Shown piece by piece: positions 1-13,338 of a stretch of DNA of 64,000 bases (positions within the stretch are counted from its first letter, which is position 1; each line of letters opens with the position of its first letter). The translations under genes and the position numbers were made by a program. Under the pieces are notes generated by a model that was given only the letters and a program-made list of their open reading frames with translations, was not told the origin of the DNA and ran no database searches. This stretch comes from Medicago truncatula (Eukaryota > Streptophyta > Magnoliopsida > Fabales > Fabaceae), in NCBI RefSeq assembly GCF_003473485.1, contig NC_053046.1:13278001-13342000 (forward strand). The letters are read 5' to 3'.

Positions 1-105
1 TTGTGACTTCGAACTGCGATTCAAATATAGTTCATTAAAAAAAATTATTCGAAAGAAGATCTAAAAGGAAAAACTATTATTCTAATTCTCTTAAATGATT
101 TTCAG

Positions 106-3100
106 GTGGTGATTAGCAATGGCATCATGTCCCTTACTTTGGCAAATCCAGGGGGGTATGTCTTAGGAATATCATATGCTGGAATGGAAAATGTACTTGA
201 AGCTGGAAATGAAGCTGATGATAGAGGGTATCTATTTCTTATTAAATAAACTCTATTCAATTTGAGACTTAATTTCTACAAGCATCCATTAATATATATG
301 ACACAAAAATATGATACATTGACACAATTATGCTTTGTTATTATTAATAGGTACTTTGACGTTGTTTTTGGCAAAACATTTCAAAGGTATAATGATATAA
401 TTTAATTGTTTGGCATGTTATTCTATTGATAATTTGATACACTAATGATGTTTTAAATTTATAACAAACTTAATAGAAGAGACTAATTTATAATTGAAAT
501 TACCATTGCAGAGTTCATGGGACAAGTTTCTCAGTCGTAACACAAAACGAGCATATAGTGGAGGTTTCATTTTTAAGGGCATGGAGTTCTTCTATGGGTG
601 TCTCAAGTGTCCCTATAAACATAGACCAAAGGTGAAATCCTAGTCCCAATTATTTGGCACTGTTTGTGAAATTTAATTATGAACATGTTTCTTGGTTTTG
701 ATGATTAATAATAATTCTTTGTTTGAAAAAATATATTTTTATAGGTATATAGTGAGAAAAGGCGATTCTGGATTTTACACTTACGTGGTATTTGAACGAC
801 CAAAAGGATTCCCTGCTATTAAAGTTGATCAAATAAGGACCGTTTTTAAACCTAAGGAAGCCAGGTAACTAACTTGAGTATCAAAAAGTGTTCAATGAAA
901 GAAAATAATTTCTTTTTATTTTTTAAAACCAAATATTAGCTCTTGTTATACAAGTGAAACCTATTGAACTCTTAAGTTTTAGGTTTTTTTGAATAAGAAG
1001 GTTAACATTTTGAAAGAGAGATAAAAAAACACAATATATGCTTAACTAATGAAGAACCAATGATGCATGTAGCTTCAACTATATGGCCATATCAGATATT
1101 AGGCAAAGAAGAATGGCATCAATGAAAGATAGAGATGATGGTCAAAAACTGGCTTATCCTGAAGCTGTTCTCTTAACACGTCCATCTAATCCACAATTTA
1201 AGGGAGAGGTAACCATAAATAAATAGGTTTATGCTTTATTTTTGGGTGCCATTTCTACTCAATTTGGTACATAGTTATAAATTCGATTTTAAAAAGCATG
1301 GGAATAAATTTATGAATGGTTTGTGTTGCACTTAGGTTGATGATAAATATCAATACTCCGTTGAGAATCAATACAATCAAGTTAATGGATGGATTACCGC
1401 AGATTCTGAAAAACCCGTGGGTTTTTGGATCATAACACCGAGTAATGAGTTCCGTAATGGTGGGCCCGTTAAGCAAGATCTCACATCTCATGTTGGCCCA
1501 ATTTGCCTCTCTGTAAGTTCAACACATGTTGCTCAATCTCGAAAGGAAATAAAAAAAGTTGATCGGAAGATAGATTTCGATAGACTTTAATAAAACTAAA
1601 TAAACTAATCAATAGATATATTCCGATAAATTGAAGACTTTTTTTGTATCAAAGAAGGGTCTAAAAAGTCGCACTCAAATTTGACTCTTACTTATCGCCC
1701 GTTTATTTTTGGTTTTTCATGTTTCCAATTTAACCGATAAAATAAAAATTTGAGAATGTATTATAAAAGTTAAAAAAAAAAAATGCAATTATGTGTGTGT
1801 AGATGTTTGTAAGCACCCACTATGCTGGTAAAGACGTAGCCATCCAATTTCAACAAGGAGAGACTCATAAAAAGGTTTTCGGGCCTATCTTTGTTTACTT
1901 GAATTCTGCTCCAAGTAAAGATCAATTTAAATCTCTATGGTCAGATGCTAAACAAAAGGTCAATATTTCTCTTACAATCATCTATGATTTATTTGTTTCC
2001 ATTTCTTAGTATGCAATGACATACTTAATTGTTCTTTGATTAATCAGCTATCGAATGAACTCAAAAGTTGGCCTTATAATTTTATTCAATCAAAAGATTT
2101 CATTCCACCTAATCAACGTGGAACCCTAACCGGACATTTACAAGTCCAAGACGGGTAAACATTAACGAATTTTGTTTATGTAAAATGAACTATACACACA
2201 CACACACACACACTCGATGTGAGCTGAATTTCTTGCTTTACCATATTCATTAGGGGCGGCAAATCTCAAAATGCTAAGAATGCATACATTGGTCTAGCTT
2301 TGCCTGGGGATGCAGGATCATGGCAGAGAGAAAGCAAGGTAAATTTGAAATTTGATTTAAACTTTGAAGAAATATTTATATGTATGTAACTAAAAAAGTT
2401 TTGAATTATATACAAATTCACAGGGATATCAATTTTGGATTAGAGCAGACCAAAACGGAAACTTTGTTATAAAAAACATTGTACCTGGGTCATACAACTT
2501 GTTTGCATGGGTTCCTGGCTACATTGGAGATTACAAATATAATTCTCCAATTACAATTAAACCAGGTAAATTTTGCAAATAAATTTCCAATAAGTCACCG
2601 AAAAATTATTATTAAAGACGTGATTAGTTAATATGTTAGTTAATAGTTTGTTATGATTAGTTAGTTATTAATTTACTAACTAATTACATCTCTAATGAAG
2701 TTAGAAAATTTATATTGTGACTGTTTTTGGTTCTTACCCAAAGTAATTATAACTATATTGCATTAGAAAATGACTTTGTAATAATGTGTATATATGTAGG
2801 AGGCACCATCAACTTGAATTCGCTTGTTTATAATCCTCCAAGAAATGGCCCAACTGTATGGGAAATTGGCATTCCAGATCGCTCAGCTGGAGAATTTTTT
2901 GTACCAAAGCCTTACTCTAACCTCTTGAACAGATTATTCACGAATGACATCCCAGACCAGTTAGTCTCTAAACCATTATCGAATAATTTGACTCGCTTTG
3001 CATCTACTACCTCTGTCCCAAATTATAAGCTTATTTCACTTTCCCCTAACTCGATGAAATATATATTCTATGATAGGTTTAGGCAATATGGAATATGGAG

Positions 3101-3968
3101 CCGTTACAGCGATTTATATCCAACTCAGGATCTTGTTTACACAGTTGGTGTTAGTAACTATCGAAAGGATTGGTTTTATGCTCATGTTCCCAGGTAATTA
3201 ATTTTCTGTTGATTTGTTGTTATAATAATTGTCTTGTTTAAGTTCCATTTATTGGTCTAAACTTCAATTATATATGCAGGAGCACAGGAAATAATAAATT
3301 TCAAGCAACCACATGGAAGATTATATTTGAACATGGTGCTGTAATAAGTGGAAACTACACATTACAACTTGCCCTAGCAAGTGCCTCTAATGCTGAAGTG
3401 CAGGTACATTAAATATGTTTTATTCAATACAATATCTAACCCTAAATATATTTTCAGTCCTTGAAATACGGTAGTTTTTGCTTTTGGTCCTTTAAAATAA
3501 TTTCATTATCTTGTTATCTTTGTTTTTGAAAATGATCACGCGCAATTGATCCCTCTCTAAGATGCGTGTCAGTCATGTATGTCTATGTGGCAAACATAGT
3601 CGAGTGCTATGTAAGCCACAAAGAAAGTTTTACCAATAAAGTATACACCGATGTAAGTTATTTGATATTCACAATATTAATATATACTTGTATTTTTTTG
3701 GATGATGTGTGATTAGGTTTGGTTCAATAACATGAATGCCAATACTCCCTACTTCACAACAAAGAGAATAGGAGATGATAATGCCATACCAAGGCATGGA
3801 ATCCATGGATTATATTGGTTGTTTACCATAGAAGTACCTAGTATTCATTTGGTAAAAGGAAAAAATACAGTATTTTTGAGACAATCAAGATTTGACTCAT
3901 TTTGGCAAGGAGTTCTATATGATTATATCCGGTTAGAGAGTCCTCCAACAACCAAGTTGAAAGTGTGA
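106..3968 (+). CDS. Rhamnogalacturonan lyase (PL4), 5'-incomplete
   Basis: Thirteen exons can be joined with GT-AG introns in one open frame: 106-227, 351-386, 512-631, 745-864, 1073-1208, 1336-1512, 1803-1958, 2048-2154, 2254-2338, 2424-2565, 2800-3193, 3280-3403 and 3717-3968 (stop). They encode 656 residues, close to full length for plant enzymes. Family knowledge: these are secreted enzymes cleaving the rhamnogalacturonan I backbone of pectin by beta-elimination. The order matches the family: an N-terminal lyase domain opening with VVISNGIMSLTLANPGG, a middle fibronectin-like domain (PGSYNLFAWVPGYIGDYKY) and a C-terminal carbohydrate-binding-like domain ending QGVLYDYIRLE. The first visible exon starts at an acceptor (AG at 104-105), so the initiator exon and any signal peptide lie before base 1. 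No frame break was seen. Identity rests on recognised family motifs, not a search. Confidence 0.88.
2193..2214. repeat. (AC)n microsatellite
   Basis: About 11 AC units in the intron between exons 8 and 9 of the lyase gene. Confidence 0.9.
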
Positions 3969-5645
3969 TTCTTGCAGTATTGAAGGAAAATTTACTTGGA
4001 AGTGTGACTGCTTGACTAGGAATAAATTATCTTCTCTTATTTAAATTATGGAATAATTTGCTAGAAAGCATAGATTTTAGGAAAATAATAAAGCTGGTCA
4101 TTGTATATAATCAAAAGTCTGTTATTAGTTGTATTGTGTACATATACGTATTAAAGAATAAAATTGATGTTTTTAGTTTTGTGCTTATATTTCATTATGT
4201 TATTATTATCAATCGCAACAAAGTTGTTAAAATTGTGAGTTAACTTGTGAAAATCGTACGGTTTCATAAACAAGTATATGTATCAATTTAGAGTTGATCT
4301 CGTTAAAAACTTGAATTTCAATAAAATTGAAATGATACAGAGTTCGGTTGGATGGACTTGACAAACTTGGGTAAAATTGCACAAAATTTTGATCATAATT
4401 TTTTATCTTTATTTTTCATTCGGTTCTCTTTGTTCTTTGTTATTTTCATTGTCGCTTTTTGTTTTATAATAGTGTAGAAATATTAAAATATTGATGCATT
4501 TATTGCATTCTACAAGTATATATGAAAATATCAATTTGAACGAGTCGAACTTATGAATCGATTTCAAACAAAAACAAGCTTATTTAAATTCTTGTTTCTA
4601 ATTCTATATAAGCCATATGTGTTTCGGAGCCAAGGGTTCAAAATTTTGAAGAGAAAAAGGTGTTTTTGAAGCGGAAGAACTAGAGAACCGGTGGGAGACC
4701 ATCAAAACTCATAGTCCCACTTCCAATCTATGTAATGAATCCTTCTTTTCTATTAGTTATGAGTAACTAATTTCCTTGTGGTTAAGCCTGCGATGAATCT
4801 TTTGTAAGCTATATGACCATGTAATTTGTATGGACATTCTTGAATATCATTGAAGATCTAGTCTTGTTCAGATTTCCTTGAATGTAATGCCTTATATATG
4901 TTTATGATTAACTACTAGCCCTAGCTTCTTAACTGTATGAATTGATCATAGACATTGAATAACAACTAGTCATAGCCTTTGAATGTGACCTAGGTAATCT
5001 GATTAACTTAACTGGTTAAGCTATAGATAGACAACTCTTAAGTTATGATTTATAGATTAACGAACGACTAAAACCTCCAACATTTTTTAATTCACTTAAG
5101 AGATTAAGGGATTGTGACTTTAGGGGAGAGTTCTAAGTCAAGAGATTGATTTAAACTACTTTGTTAATTTATCGTTAGACTATGGAAAGAATGATAAGAA
5201 AGAGGTGCAAATTATCATATAACAAGCATTAGAGGATTTAGTGAACTTAATCATTCTCCACATTAAATTTATAAAACCAACTTTGACTACACTTTTTCTA
5301 TTAGTTAATGTTATCAAATTAAACTATTTGCCTTGTGCAACCCCCAAATTTTATACATCATTTATAACGATGAAATTACTAAATAAAAATTAACAACAAT
5401 ACTTGTGGATACAAATTTAATATTATTACTTCGTTCTCAACAAGATAGCAATATACAAATAAAATATTTTCGTTCTGTACAAGATAATAATAAAAAAAGT
5501 AGATAAATAAAAGAAAAATGAAATGAGTAGTAAAGAGTATATATAATGTAAAAGGGTCAAAATAGAATTATTATTTTTTTATTCAAAAATATTTTTTATT
5601 TTTTTTTAGCAAACAGAATTATATTTTCTAAACAGGTTCGTTAGG
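3969..5645. other. Intergenic, possible retroelement remnant
   Basis: No gene is supported. The 3' flank of the lyase gene is followed by AT-rich sequence. Around 4610-5300 a moderately GC-richer tract (for example GGGAGACCATCAAAACTC near 4691) reads like an old LTR, but I found no paired repeat, primer site or coding part, so the identity is a guess. Confidence 0.3.
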
Positions 5646-8600
5646 TCAAGAGCTTGCTTTCAACGTGTTTCCAATGTCAATAACAAAGCGATATTTCACA
5701 TCAGCTTTGAGTAGACGATCCATTGCACTATTCACATAATCTATTGGAATAACCTCAATATCAGGTTTCACATCATGTTTGGCTGCAAAATCAATCATTT
5801 CTTGTGTCTCCTTTATCCCTCCAATCATACTCCCACCAATTATCTTTCTCCCTGCCAGCATTTTGAAGAATTAACAACTTTCTTAAAATAAAGGGTATAA
5901 TGACATTGTTTTCTATATGCTTACCTCCAATTAAAGAAAATGCAGGAAGCTCCAAAGGCTTCTCTGGAGCTCCAACCATAACAAGTTTACCATGATTCTT
6001 CAATAAACCCATCAAGGGCATTAGTGGATGGAGTGCTGAAACAGTGTCAATAATACCATCAAAGGTGCCCATTACAGCCTATAACATAATGAACAGTGTT
6101 AGAAGTTTATAACTGATTTCATATATAGATTAGTTATTAAAAGCGAGCTATTGGTACGCACCTGCATTTGGTCTTGTTCGTGGCTAACCACAAATGAGTC
6201 AGCTCCTAAGTGTTCAATGGCTTCCTTCTTTTTGTTAGGAGAAGTGCTTATCACTGTTACATTAGCACCAAAAGCTTTGGTAAATTTCACAGCCATATGA
6301 CCTAATCCACCAAGACCAACCACACCCACATGTAAACCAGGCTTGTTAAGTCCAAAATATTTCAAAGGGCTATATACTGTGATCCCCGCACAAAGAAGAG
6401 GAGCAGCGGCATCAAGTGGTAAGGCATCAGGAATACGGATCACGAAGTGTTCGTGGGCAACCATGGTATCAGAGTAGCCTCCATATGTGATTGTTCCATC
6501 AATATTCTTGGCGCCATATGTGAGGATCATCTTTGAGCAATAATTCTCGAGATCATCACCACAACTTTGACATGAGTGGCAGGATCCAACCATGCACCCT
6601 ACACCTACCTTGTCTCCAACTTTGAACTTTGTCACCATGCTTCCAACCTTTGTCACTTCACCAGAAACTTCATGCCTTTACAAAATAGAGAAAGGAAAAG
6701 ATTATTTTGTGAAGGAGTTTTGTTTAAATAATTGAAAAATAAAATTTAGTTTGTTTTATGATGTTAAGAGTACCCGGGAACTAAAGGGTAAATAGAACTA
6801 CCCCACTCGTTCTTCAGCATGTGGAGATCCGAATGACATATACCACAATATAGTACTTTGAATGCCACATCTTTTTCTCCCGTTTCCCTGAAAAGCAACA
6901 GCAACATTATGTAATTTTATAGTAGGCTTAAATATGTCAAAGGTCCCTGTAAGTTCGTCCATTTTTTGTTTTCGTCTCTGTAATTTTTTTTTTTTTAAAT
7001 GAACCCTGTATCTTTTAAACCTTTTGAAAATAGTCCTTGCCGTCAGCTTCTGTCAACAAAAACGCCATGGTGGCTAACCGAGTACACGTGGCAGTTCATG
7101 AGTTGGCACATTTGATGAGATGGCATGAGAGATGATAAGTTGTTAAAATACAGGGACTAAAATAAAAAACGTAAATTGACACAGGGATGAAATTAAAAAA
7201 ACGTTCAATCTTCTTCTTCCTCTCAAATTTCAGTCTTCTTCCTCTCAAACTTTCCCCAATTTATCCCATACCTTGCGACCTTGAACCAAAATCCAAATCC
7301 TTCAACAATTTATTCTAATTCCATTACTCAATCATATTGTATGTTTTGATTGTAATGTTAAGTTGAAACATTGTATGCTACTTAAGTTTGATTAATTTAG
7401 TGATGTTTGTTGCAATTGATTGCAAATTCATTCATAAAGTTTGTAGATAATAAAGGCAAGAATACATCTTTTTCATCCCTCTTTTTTTCCACAATTCCCT
7501 CTTATTCTTCGAGATTGCTACCAATTACCATACATAAATAGTCAGATCCCCTTTCATCTTTTCTCACTCACATTCAAATTCAAACCCTAATTTCTCAAAT
7601 TTTCATATGTTGAAAACGCCAGATTGTGGTAAGAGGCATTTCAACATACACATACTTGAAAATCCAAAAGAAGTGACACATGTGTTTCTTCCATTTTAGT
7701 AGCAAGAGACAAACAAGCAACAACAGTAATCTGAGTGATCCATGACTCATCCTTTTGAAATATCAAACTAGTAACGAATCTATCACATAATCATTTTATT
7801 GGGTGAAATTAGTTCTAATCATTCCTATTAATTGTGAAATTGTAGAATCCACGATCTTTGAATCAATTTCTCAATTCTGGTCACAATGAAAAAGATGCGG
7901 CGTTTTCAAACGCGGGTCAGAGAAAGGAAGGAGATTGAGGTTGTTGTTGGGTTTGATACATCTTCTATGGAGAAGGTGAAGAGAAAATGTTGTTTCATTG
8001 TGACAAAGGGAGAGAAAGCAGAGCCATTTTCAACTGTGTAATTTGAACATGTGTTTGAATTGTGTAATTTTGTGTTTTTATGTAATTGATGAAGAGAGTT
8101 TGTGTTGTTTTAATGTGTTGATGAAGAGTGGGTCTTGTTGTTGTTGATTGATGATTATTAGTTTTGTTTAAAAAAAATCTGTTTGTTTTTTCTTTCTTTT
8201 CCTGGGTTTGGTGTTGATGAGTTATGAATATGGTGATGAAGATGAAGAAGACAATGAGGGAAGAAGAATAAGATCTTGATTTTAAATCTGAAATTATGAT
8301 TTTACGTTTTTTATTTTAGTCCCTGTCTTTACACAACTAATCATCTCTCATGCCAACTCATGACCTGCCACATGTGCTCCGTTAGCCACAATGGCGTTTT
8401 TGTTGACAGAAGCTGACGACAATGACCATTTTCCAAAGGTTAAGAAGATGCAGGGTTTATTTTAGGGAAAAAAACTTATAGGGACGAAAACAAAAAATGC
8501 GCGAACTTACAGGGACCACTTTTAAGCCTTTATAATATAGGAAAATAAAATCAACATTTGACATCACATGTCATCATTCATAATATGTTTTGTTTTTCCT

Positions 8601-9748
8601 TTATAAAAAAGATAGGGACCAAAAAAATGATTGAAAATTTTATAGGACTGAAAGTCGAAGGAAAATTTTAGAGGGACTAAAACAAAAATTTGATATCTTT
8701 TTAGAGGTGTGTTATTTGAACAATTCGTTTATGAAACAACTTTTGGGATAACCATAAATTTACAGAGAAAAGTAGATATTGACACTATTGACACAAAAAC
8801 TAAAACAATAGAGAGAAAATAAAAATATAATATAATATAAATATGATAAAAAAAAGTTGTCACAAAATAGTTACATAATACTCATCCAAATATCATTTCT
8901 CATCTTTTTATGGATGCGAAACAAACTTTTTTAGACAATTTCAAGTGAAGTTAATTGTCCTTCAAAAAAAAGTGTAGTTAAATTATTTTTATTCTTTCTG
9001 GGAGAAAAAAGTATACTATTGTAATGTACACGGATCGGCTCCAAGAAAAATAAACAAACAAACAAGATGTGGGGTATTTTATTTTTTTATTTTTTTTTAA
9101 ATAGATGTGGGGTATTTGTATATGTATCAAACGATGGTGTTCAAATTACTCCATAGACATATAAAAATATCATTTTTGACAAAAATAGCAAGGTTAGAGG
9201 TACTTTTGTCCCATGTTAATGGAGCAAATTCCAGTTTGCCATCCGTAAAAGAAATTTAGATGCCAATTTTGTAATTAAAAGATTATTTACTTTTAAACCT
9301 TAGTGAAATATGATTTTACAGAATTTGTATTGTAGCAAGGGGAGTAAATAAAAATTTACCCAAATGGTATGGATCAAAATTATCTTTAATTTTAAAATTG
9401 TATGCGATGAAGGTATAAAAGAAAAAAAATCTTTAAATTACAATGTTTAAATAAAATATATAGGGGATATATTAAAATTAACTCAAATACCATGAGGTAA
9501 AAGTATGAGTGTATCACCCATCACCCATGCTTGATGAAGGTAAAATTAAGGAAACCTTGTTGATAAACTTTTTATGGTTATAACAAGGAAAGGACTACTT
9601 GAAAACAGAAACAAATGGTGAATGAATACATGTGTCATGTGTATAGGTACCTTCTAGAGAATTTGAATGGAGACAGGACTCCAGATGAGTCCCTAGCTGC
9701 CCATCCGAAAGCCTTTTTAGGATGCTCCATCTCTGGTTGTAAAGCCAT
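5646..9748 (-). CDS. CAD/mannitol dehydrogenase-like, copy A
   Basis: Five exons on the minus strand: 9651-9748, 6774-6887, 6162-6675, 5925-6078 and 5646-5851, together 1086 nt and 361 aa, starting [10 protein letters not shown] zinc-dependent, NADP-dependent medium-chain dehydrogenase that should interconvert an alcohol and its aldehyde in the cytosol. Visible are the catalytic zinc ligands Cys50 ([10 protein letters not shown]), His72-Glu73 and about Cys166 (PLLCAG), structural-zinc Cys103/106/109/117, the Rossmann motif [10 protein letters not shown] and the STS loop that usually binds the NADP phosphate. A Trp equivalent to AtCAD5 Trp119 is absent, placing it in the ELI3/mannitol dehydrogenase/8-hydroxygeraniol dehydrogenase branch rather than among lignin CADs; the substrate cannot be read off. 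Intron 1 is about 2.8 kb because of a Mutator-type element. Copy B is its closest neighbour and shares its 5' flank. Confidence 0.93.
6925..8528. mobile_element. Non-autonomous Mutator-like element, long TIRs
   Basis: A 1604-bp element in intron 1 of copy A. The outer roughly 200 bp at each end are inverted repeats: left GGCTTAAATATGTCAAAGG..., right ...CACTTTTAAGCC, each with the same internal block including AACGCCATGGTGGCTAAC or its complement. Flanking 9-mers TTTATAGTA (6916-6924) and TTTATAATA (8529-8537) look like a 9-bp target duplication with one change, the Mutator signature. No transposase frame is visible inside. Confidence 0.8.
8595..8690. mobile_element. Fragment of the 41.1-kb MITE family
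   Basis: Contains GATTGAAAATTTTATAGG and GGAAAATTTTAGAGGGAC, matching the right arm of the palindromic element at 41099-41596. Only one arm is present, so this is a decayed piece within intron 1 of copy A. Confidence 0.6.
8943..8981. mobile_element. Poly(A) micro-insertion (candidate)
   Basis: AAGTGAAGTTAA and AAGTGTAGTTAA flank a short TTGTCCTTC plus oligo(A) insert. One mismatch between the repeats; the candidate is weaker than the others in this class. Confidence 0.45.
9065..9117. repeat. 15-bp direct repeat around a T-rich 23-mer
   Basis: AGATGTGGGGTATTT occurs at 9065-9079 and 9103-9117 with a T-rich spacer. It fits either a target duplication around a very short poly(T) insertion or a local slippage duplication. 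Confidence 0.55.
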
Positions 9749-11382
9749 TTCAGTTGCAGAGAAAGTGAAAGGATGTGTCTATCTATCATGTAATGGGAAG
9801 GGCCTAAATCCACAAGTTATTATAACAAGAGTGTATGTGGCAATGTGATAGCCATGTGTGTTACTTTTGATGTATGAGGGGATGACTTAGTCAATGGGTT
9901 GTGTGAAATGTCAAGACACAACCCAATCAATGTTAGTCTTATTGTCATATTAGAACAAAATTTATGTTTTTCAAATATTTTGGTGGGTCCATCATTGTCT
10001 CATGGGATCATTCAAGAACAACCATGTAGTTTTACTCTAATGCAAAAATATAATGTTTGTTTTTAATTTATTTTAAGTGGGTCCTCATATCAGTGTCCTC
10101 CAATGTTCTTTAGGGAGAATCCGTTCTCCAACATGGCATCCATGTCATTCCACTCCAATGAGATAGAACATAAAATCAAGTTCTTACGACCTCAAGAACA
10201 TATCATAGAACAACATTGGAGTTGCTTTGAATTCTTATTATTACTACCTTGTTTTTTTTAGGGGAATTACCTCATATTATTCACAAGGATAATTTAGCCA
10301 TAATATACGACATAAAACATTTAAATATATTTCCAGAAAGTAAAAATAAATTAATATAAATTTTTTAAATATGAAAGTGATATAAATAAAAATTATTTAA
10401 CAATTAATTAAATGTTACAATGATAACTTTATCATCTTTTGCTAGAAAAAAAAAAAAAAAAACTTTGTCATCTTGGTCAATTGTCTGTATATCAGCATAG
10501 TAGTAAGAGTTTGATCTCACAATATCGAAGGATTGAAATTTAAATAAAAATATCTGTAAAATAATTCTTAGTGTCACATTAATTTATAAATAATTTCCCT
10601 TTCTTCAATTTTAAAAAATATACAATTTGGTCAATCTTAAAACAGTAATGCTATTTGTAGCGACATTTTTTATAACGAAGTACTTACGAATTATGGTCTA
10701 TCCAATTAAATCAGAGCCTGTCCGGAAAACATGGAGGTGGTGGGGTATAGTGGACTGTACTGTAGCACTAAATTTTCTTCGTAGTTTTCTCGCGAGCTCT
10801 TTTGTCGCTGTGTTCAACATTTTCCATCTTAAAAACAAAAGCGCAAGAAACACTCCCACACGGTCCAAACAAAAAAAAACACTGCCAAAGCTCCAGCCTT
10901 AAAACCGACACCAGAGCCGAATAAACCTCGATTATCTATTTAGACGGTCACCAGGGTTTTCAAAAGCGATTTAGTTTGTTAACATACGTACATTAAATCT
11001 TGTAAAAAATATATTAACCACATGATTAAACTTAATTATGCTCACATATCATATGTCTTTCATGTTATAACGATCAAACAAATTTGGGTGATTAGATTTG
11101 AGTTAAGGGATAAGAAGTTGGAGGTTATGAATTCAACCAAAACAAAGAAGAAACAAAATTCAAACAAAACTTAAATACTCATAGGCTAAAACAAAGACTC
11201 AATAACAAACACAAATGTGTTCTTTCTCAACGAGAGAGATAAAAAAAGTTAAAAAAACGAAAAATGGAACAAGTAATACATGTCTTGCAAAGAAATAGAA
11301 ATACAAAAATGAAAACAAAGCCCTCCCAAAAATGAATACAATGTGAAAGAAATACTAATTTTTTATAAACCCATCTAGTTAT
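9749..11382. other. Intergenic between CAD copies B and A
   Basis: The first 150 bp upstream of copy A resemble the region upstream of copy B (shared ATCCACAAGTTAT and ATAACAAGAGT blocks), so the promoter was duplicated with the gene. About 9918-10230 has AACATTGGAGTTG-type ends suggestive of a decayed TIR element. At 10425-10474 AACTTTATCATCTT and AACTTTGTCATCTT flank TTGCTAG plus poly(A). The 10620-10920 stretch contains no recognisable gene. Confidence 0.5.
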
Positions 11383-13338
11383 TTAAGAGCTTGCCTTCAT
11401 TGTGTTTCCAATGTCAATAACAAATCGATATTTCACATCAGCTTTGACTAAGCGTTCCATTGCAGTATTTACATAATCCACTGGAACAACCTCAATATCA
11501 GGTTTTACGCCATGTTTGGCTGCAAAATCAATCATTTCTTGTGTTTCCTTCATCCCTCCAATCATACTCCCACCAATTGTCTTTCTCCCTACAAAAAATA
11601 ATGTGATGTATTATATATAACAACCTTCATATTTTAATATAACATAGTCTGTATAGAATTTTTTTATCATATGCTTACCCACAATCAAAGAAAATACTGG
11701 AAACTCCAAAGGCTTCTCTGGAGCTCCAACCATAACAAGTTTACCATTATTCTTCAATAGACCAAGCAAAGGCATTAGAGGATGGAGTGCTGAAACAGTG
11801 TCGATGATTCCATCAAACGTTCCCATTACAGCCTATAACATATTGAACAACATTAGAATTAAAGGTAGATTTTTCAGACCGTCGATAAATCGATTACTAT
11901 ATAGAAATAAATTTGTTTTCTAAATTAGTCATTAAAAGCGAATTATTGGTACGCACCTTCATCTGGTCTTGTTCGCGACTAACCACGAATGAGTCAGCTC
12001 CTAAGCGTTCAATGGCTTCCTTCTTTTTGTTAGGAGAAGTACTTACCACAGTTACCTTAACACCAAAGGCTTTGGCGAACTTCACAGCCATATGACCTAA
12101 TCCACCAAGACCAACCACACCTATATGCAGTCCAGGTTTGTCAAATCCAAAATGTTTCATTGGGCTATACACTGTGATCCCAGCACAAAGGAGAGGAGCG
12201 GCAGCATCAAGTGATAAGGCATCGGGAATACGGACAATAAAGTGTTCGTCGACAACCATGGTGTCAGAGTAGCCTCCATATGTGATAGTGCCATCAACAT
12301 TCTTGGAACTGTATGTCTGAATCATCTTTGAGCAATAATTTTCGAGATCCTCGCCACAACTTTGACATGAATGGCAGGATCCAACCATGCACCCCACACC
12401 AACCCTATCTCCAACTTTGATGTTTTTCACCTTGCTTCCCACCTCTGTCACTTCACCAGCAACTTCATGTCTTTACACAAATGAGATGAGAAAGAAACAA
12501 AAAATTAGTTTGTTTTATAACAGAGTAATGTTTAACTCATTGAAAATAAAATAAAAAATGGTTTGTTTTGTGATGTTAGAGTACCCAGGAACTACTGGGT
12601 AAGTAGTACTGCCCCACTCATTCTTCGCCATATGGAGGTCCGAGTGACATATACCGCAAAATAGTACTTTGAATGCCACATCCTTCTCCCCTGTTTCCCT
12701 GAAAAGGAATGAAAAAGAGCAGTGTTATTTCTCGCGAGTGATGTGCTCGTGTTAATTAGCATTATGCCACAAATAGCACCTGCATTACCACTAGTCAGCA
12801 CCCTCTTACCATACAAGGAGCCAATTAAAATAAATCATATGTCAATCGTGATTTTCGCTATAACAATGCTTCTCGATCTTTATCATTATCCATAAAAAAA
12901 AAAAAATTCAGGATTTTACATCACACATCATCATTCAGGATGAATCTCTACAAAGAAAATCTCTTATGTTTTCTCAAGCAGGACAATTCACCCTGTCTTT
13001 AAATCTTTTAACTTTTTGATGACCTAAATTGCACCGGACTCTCCGTTCGCTAGAGATGATCCAGTCCCCATCGTTTATGAGATGTTATCTTTTACTTTAT
13101 CACTCAACAATCAAACAACATAAATCATCATACCAAGTGAAAACCACCTTGATTAGCATTGTTTAAGCAATTAGTTAATCTTGGGAAGTTTTATATGCAT
13201 CGCCAATGTTTGATGAAGGAATACATGAGTGGTTACATACCTTCTAGAGAACTTGAAAGGAGAAAGGACTCCAGATGTGTCCCTAGCAGCCCAGCCGAAA
13301 GCTTGTTTGGGATGTTCAGTTTCTGGTTTTGAGGCCAT
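11383..13338 (-). CDS. CAD/mannitol dehydrogenase-like, copy B
   Basis: Exons on the minus strand at 13241-13338, 12585-12698, 11957-12470, 11679-11832 and 11383-11588 give 1086 nt and 361 aa, starting MASKPETEH. All splice phases equal those of copy A, but intron 1 is only about 540 bp because no element is inserted. Zinc ligands, structural cysteines (CHSCQSC...C), [10 protein letters not shown] and [10 protein letters not shown] are intact, so an active NADP-dependent alcohol dehydrogenase is expected. The SSKNVDG loop after the structural zinc differs from the GAKYRDG form of other copies. Copies A and B share [13 protein letters not shown] and LKASS, marking them as a local duplicate pair. 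The substrate is unknown. Confidence 0.93.

Noticed and set aside
9615-9848. Plus-strand open frame opposite exon 1 of copy A
   Set aside because: Mirror of a conserved coding exon; the minus-strand frame carries the family motifs.
10627-10902. 91-codon open frame
   Set aside because: No recognisable domain, no exon partners; sits in probable repeat-derived DNA.
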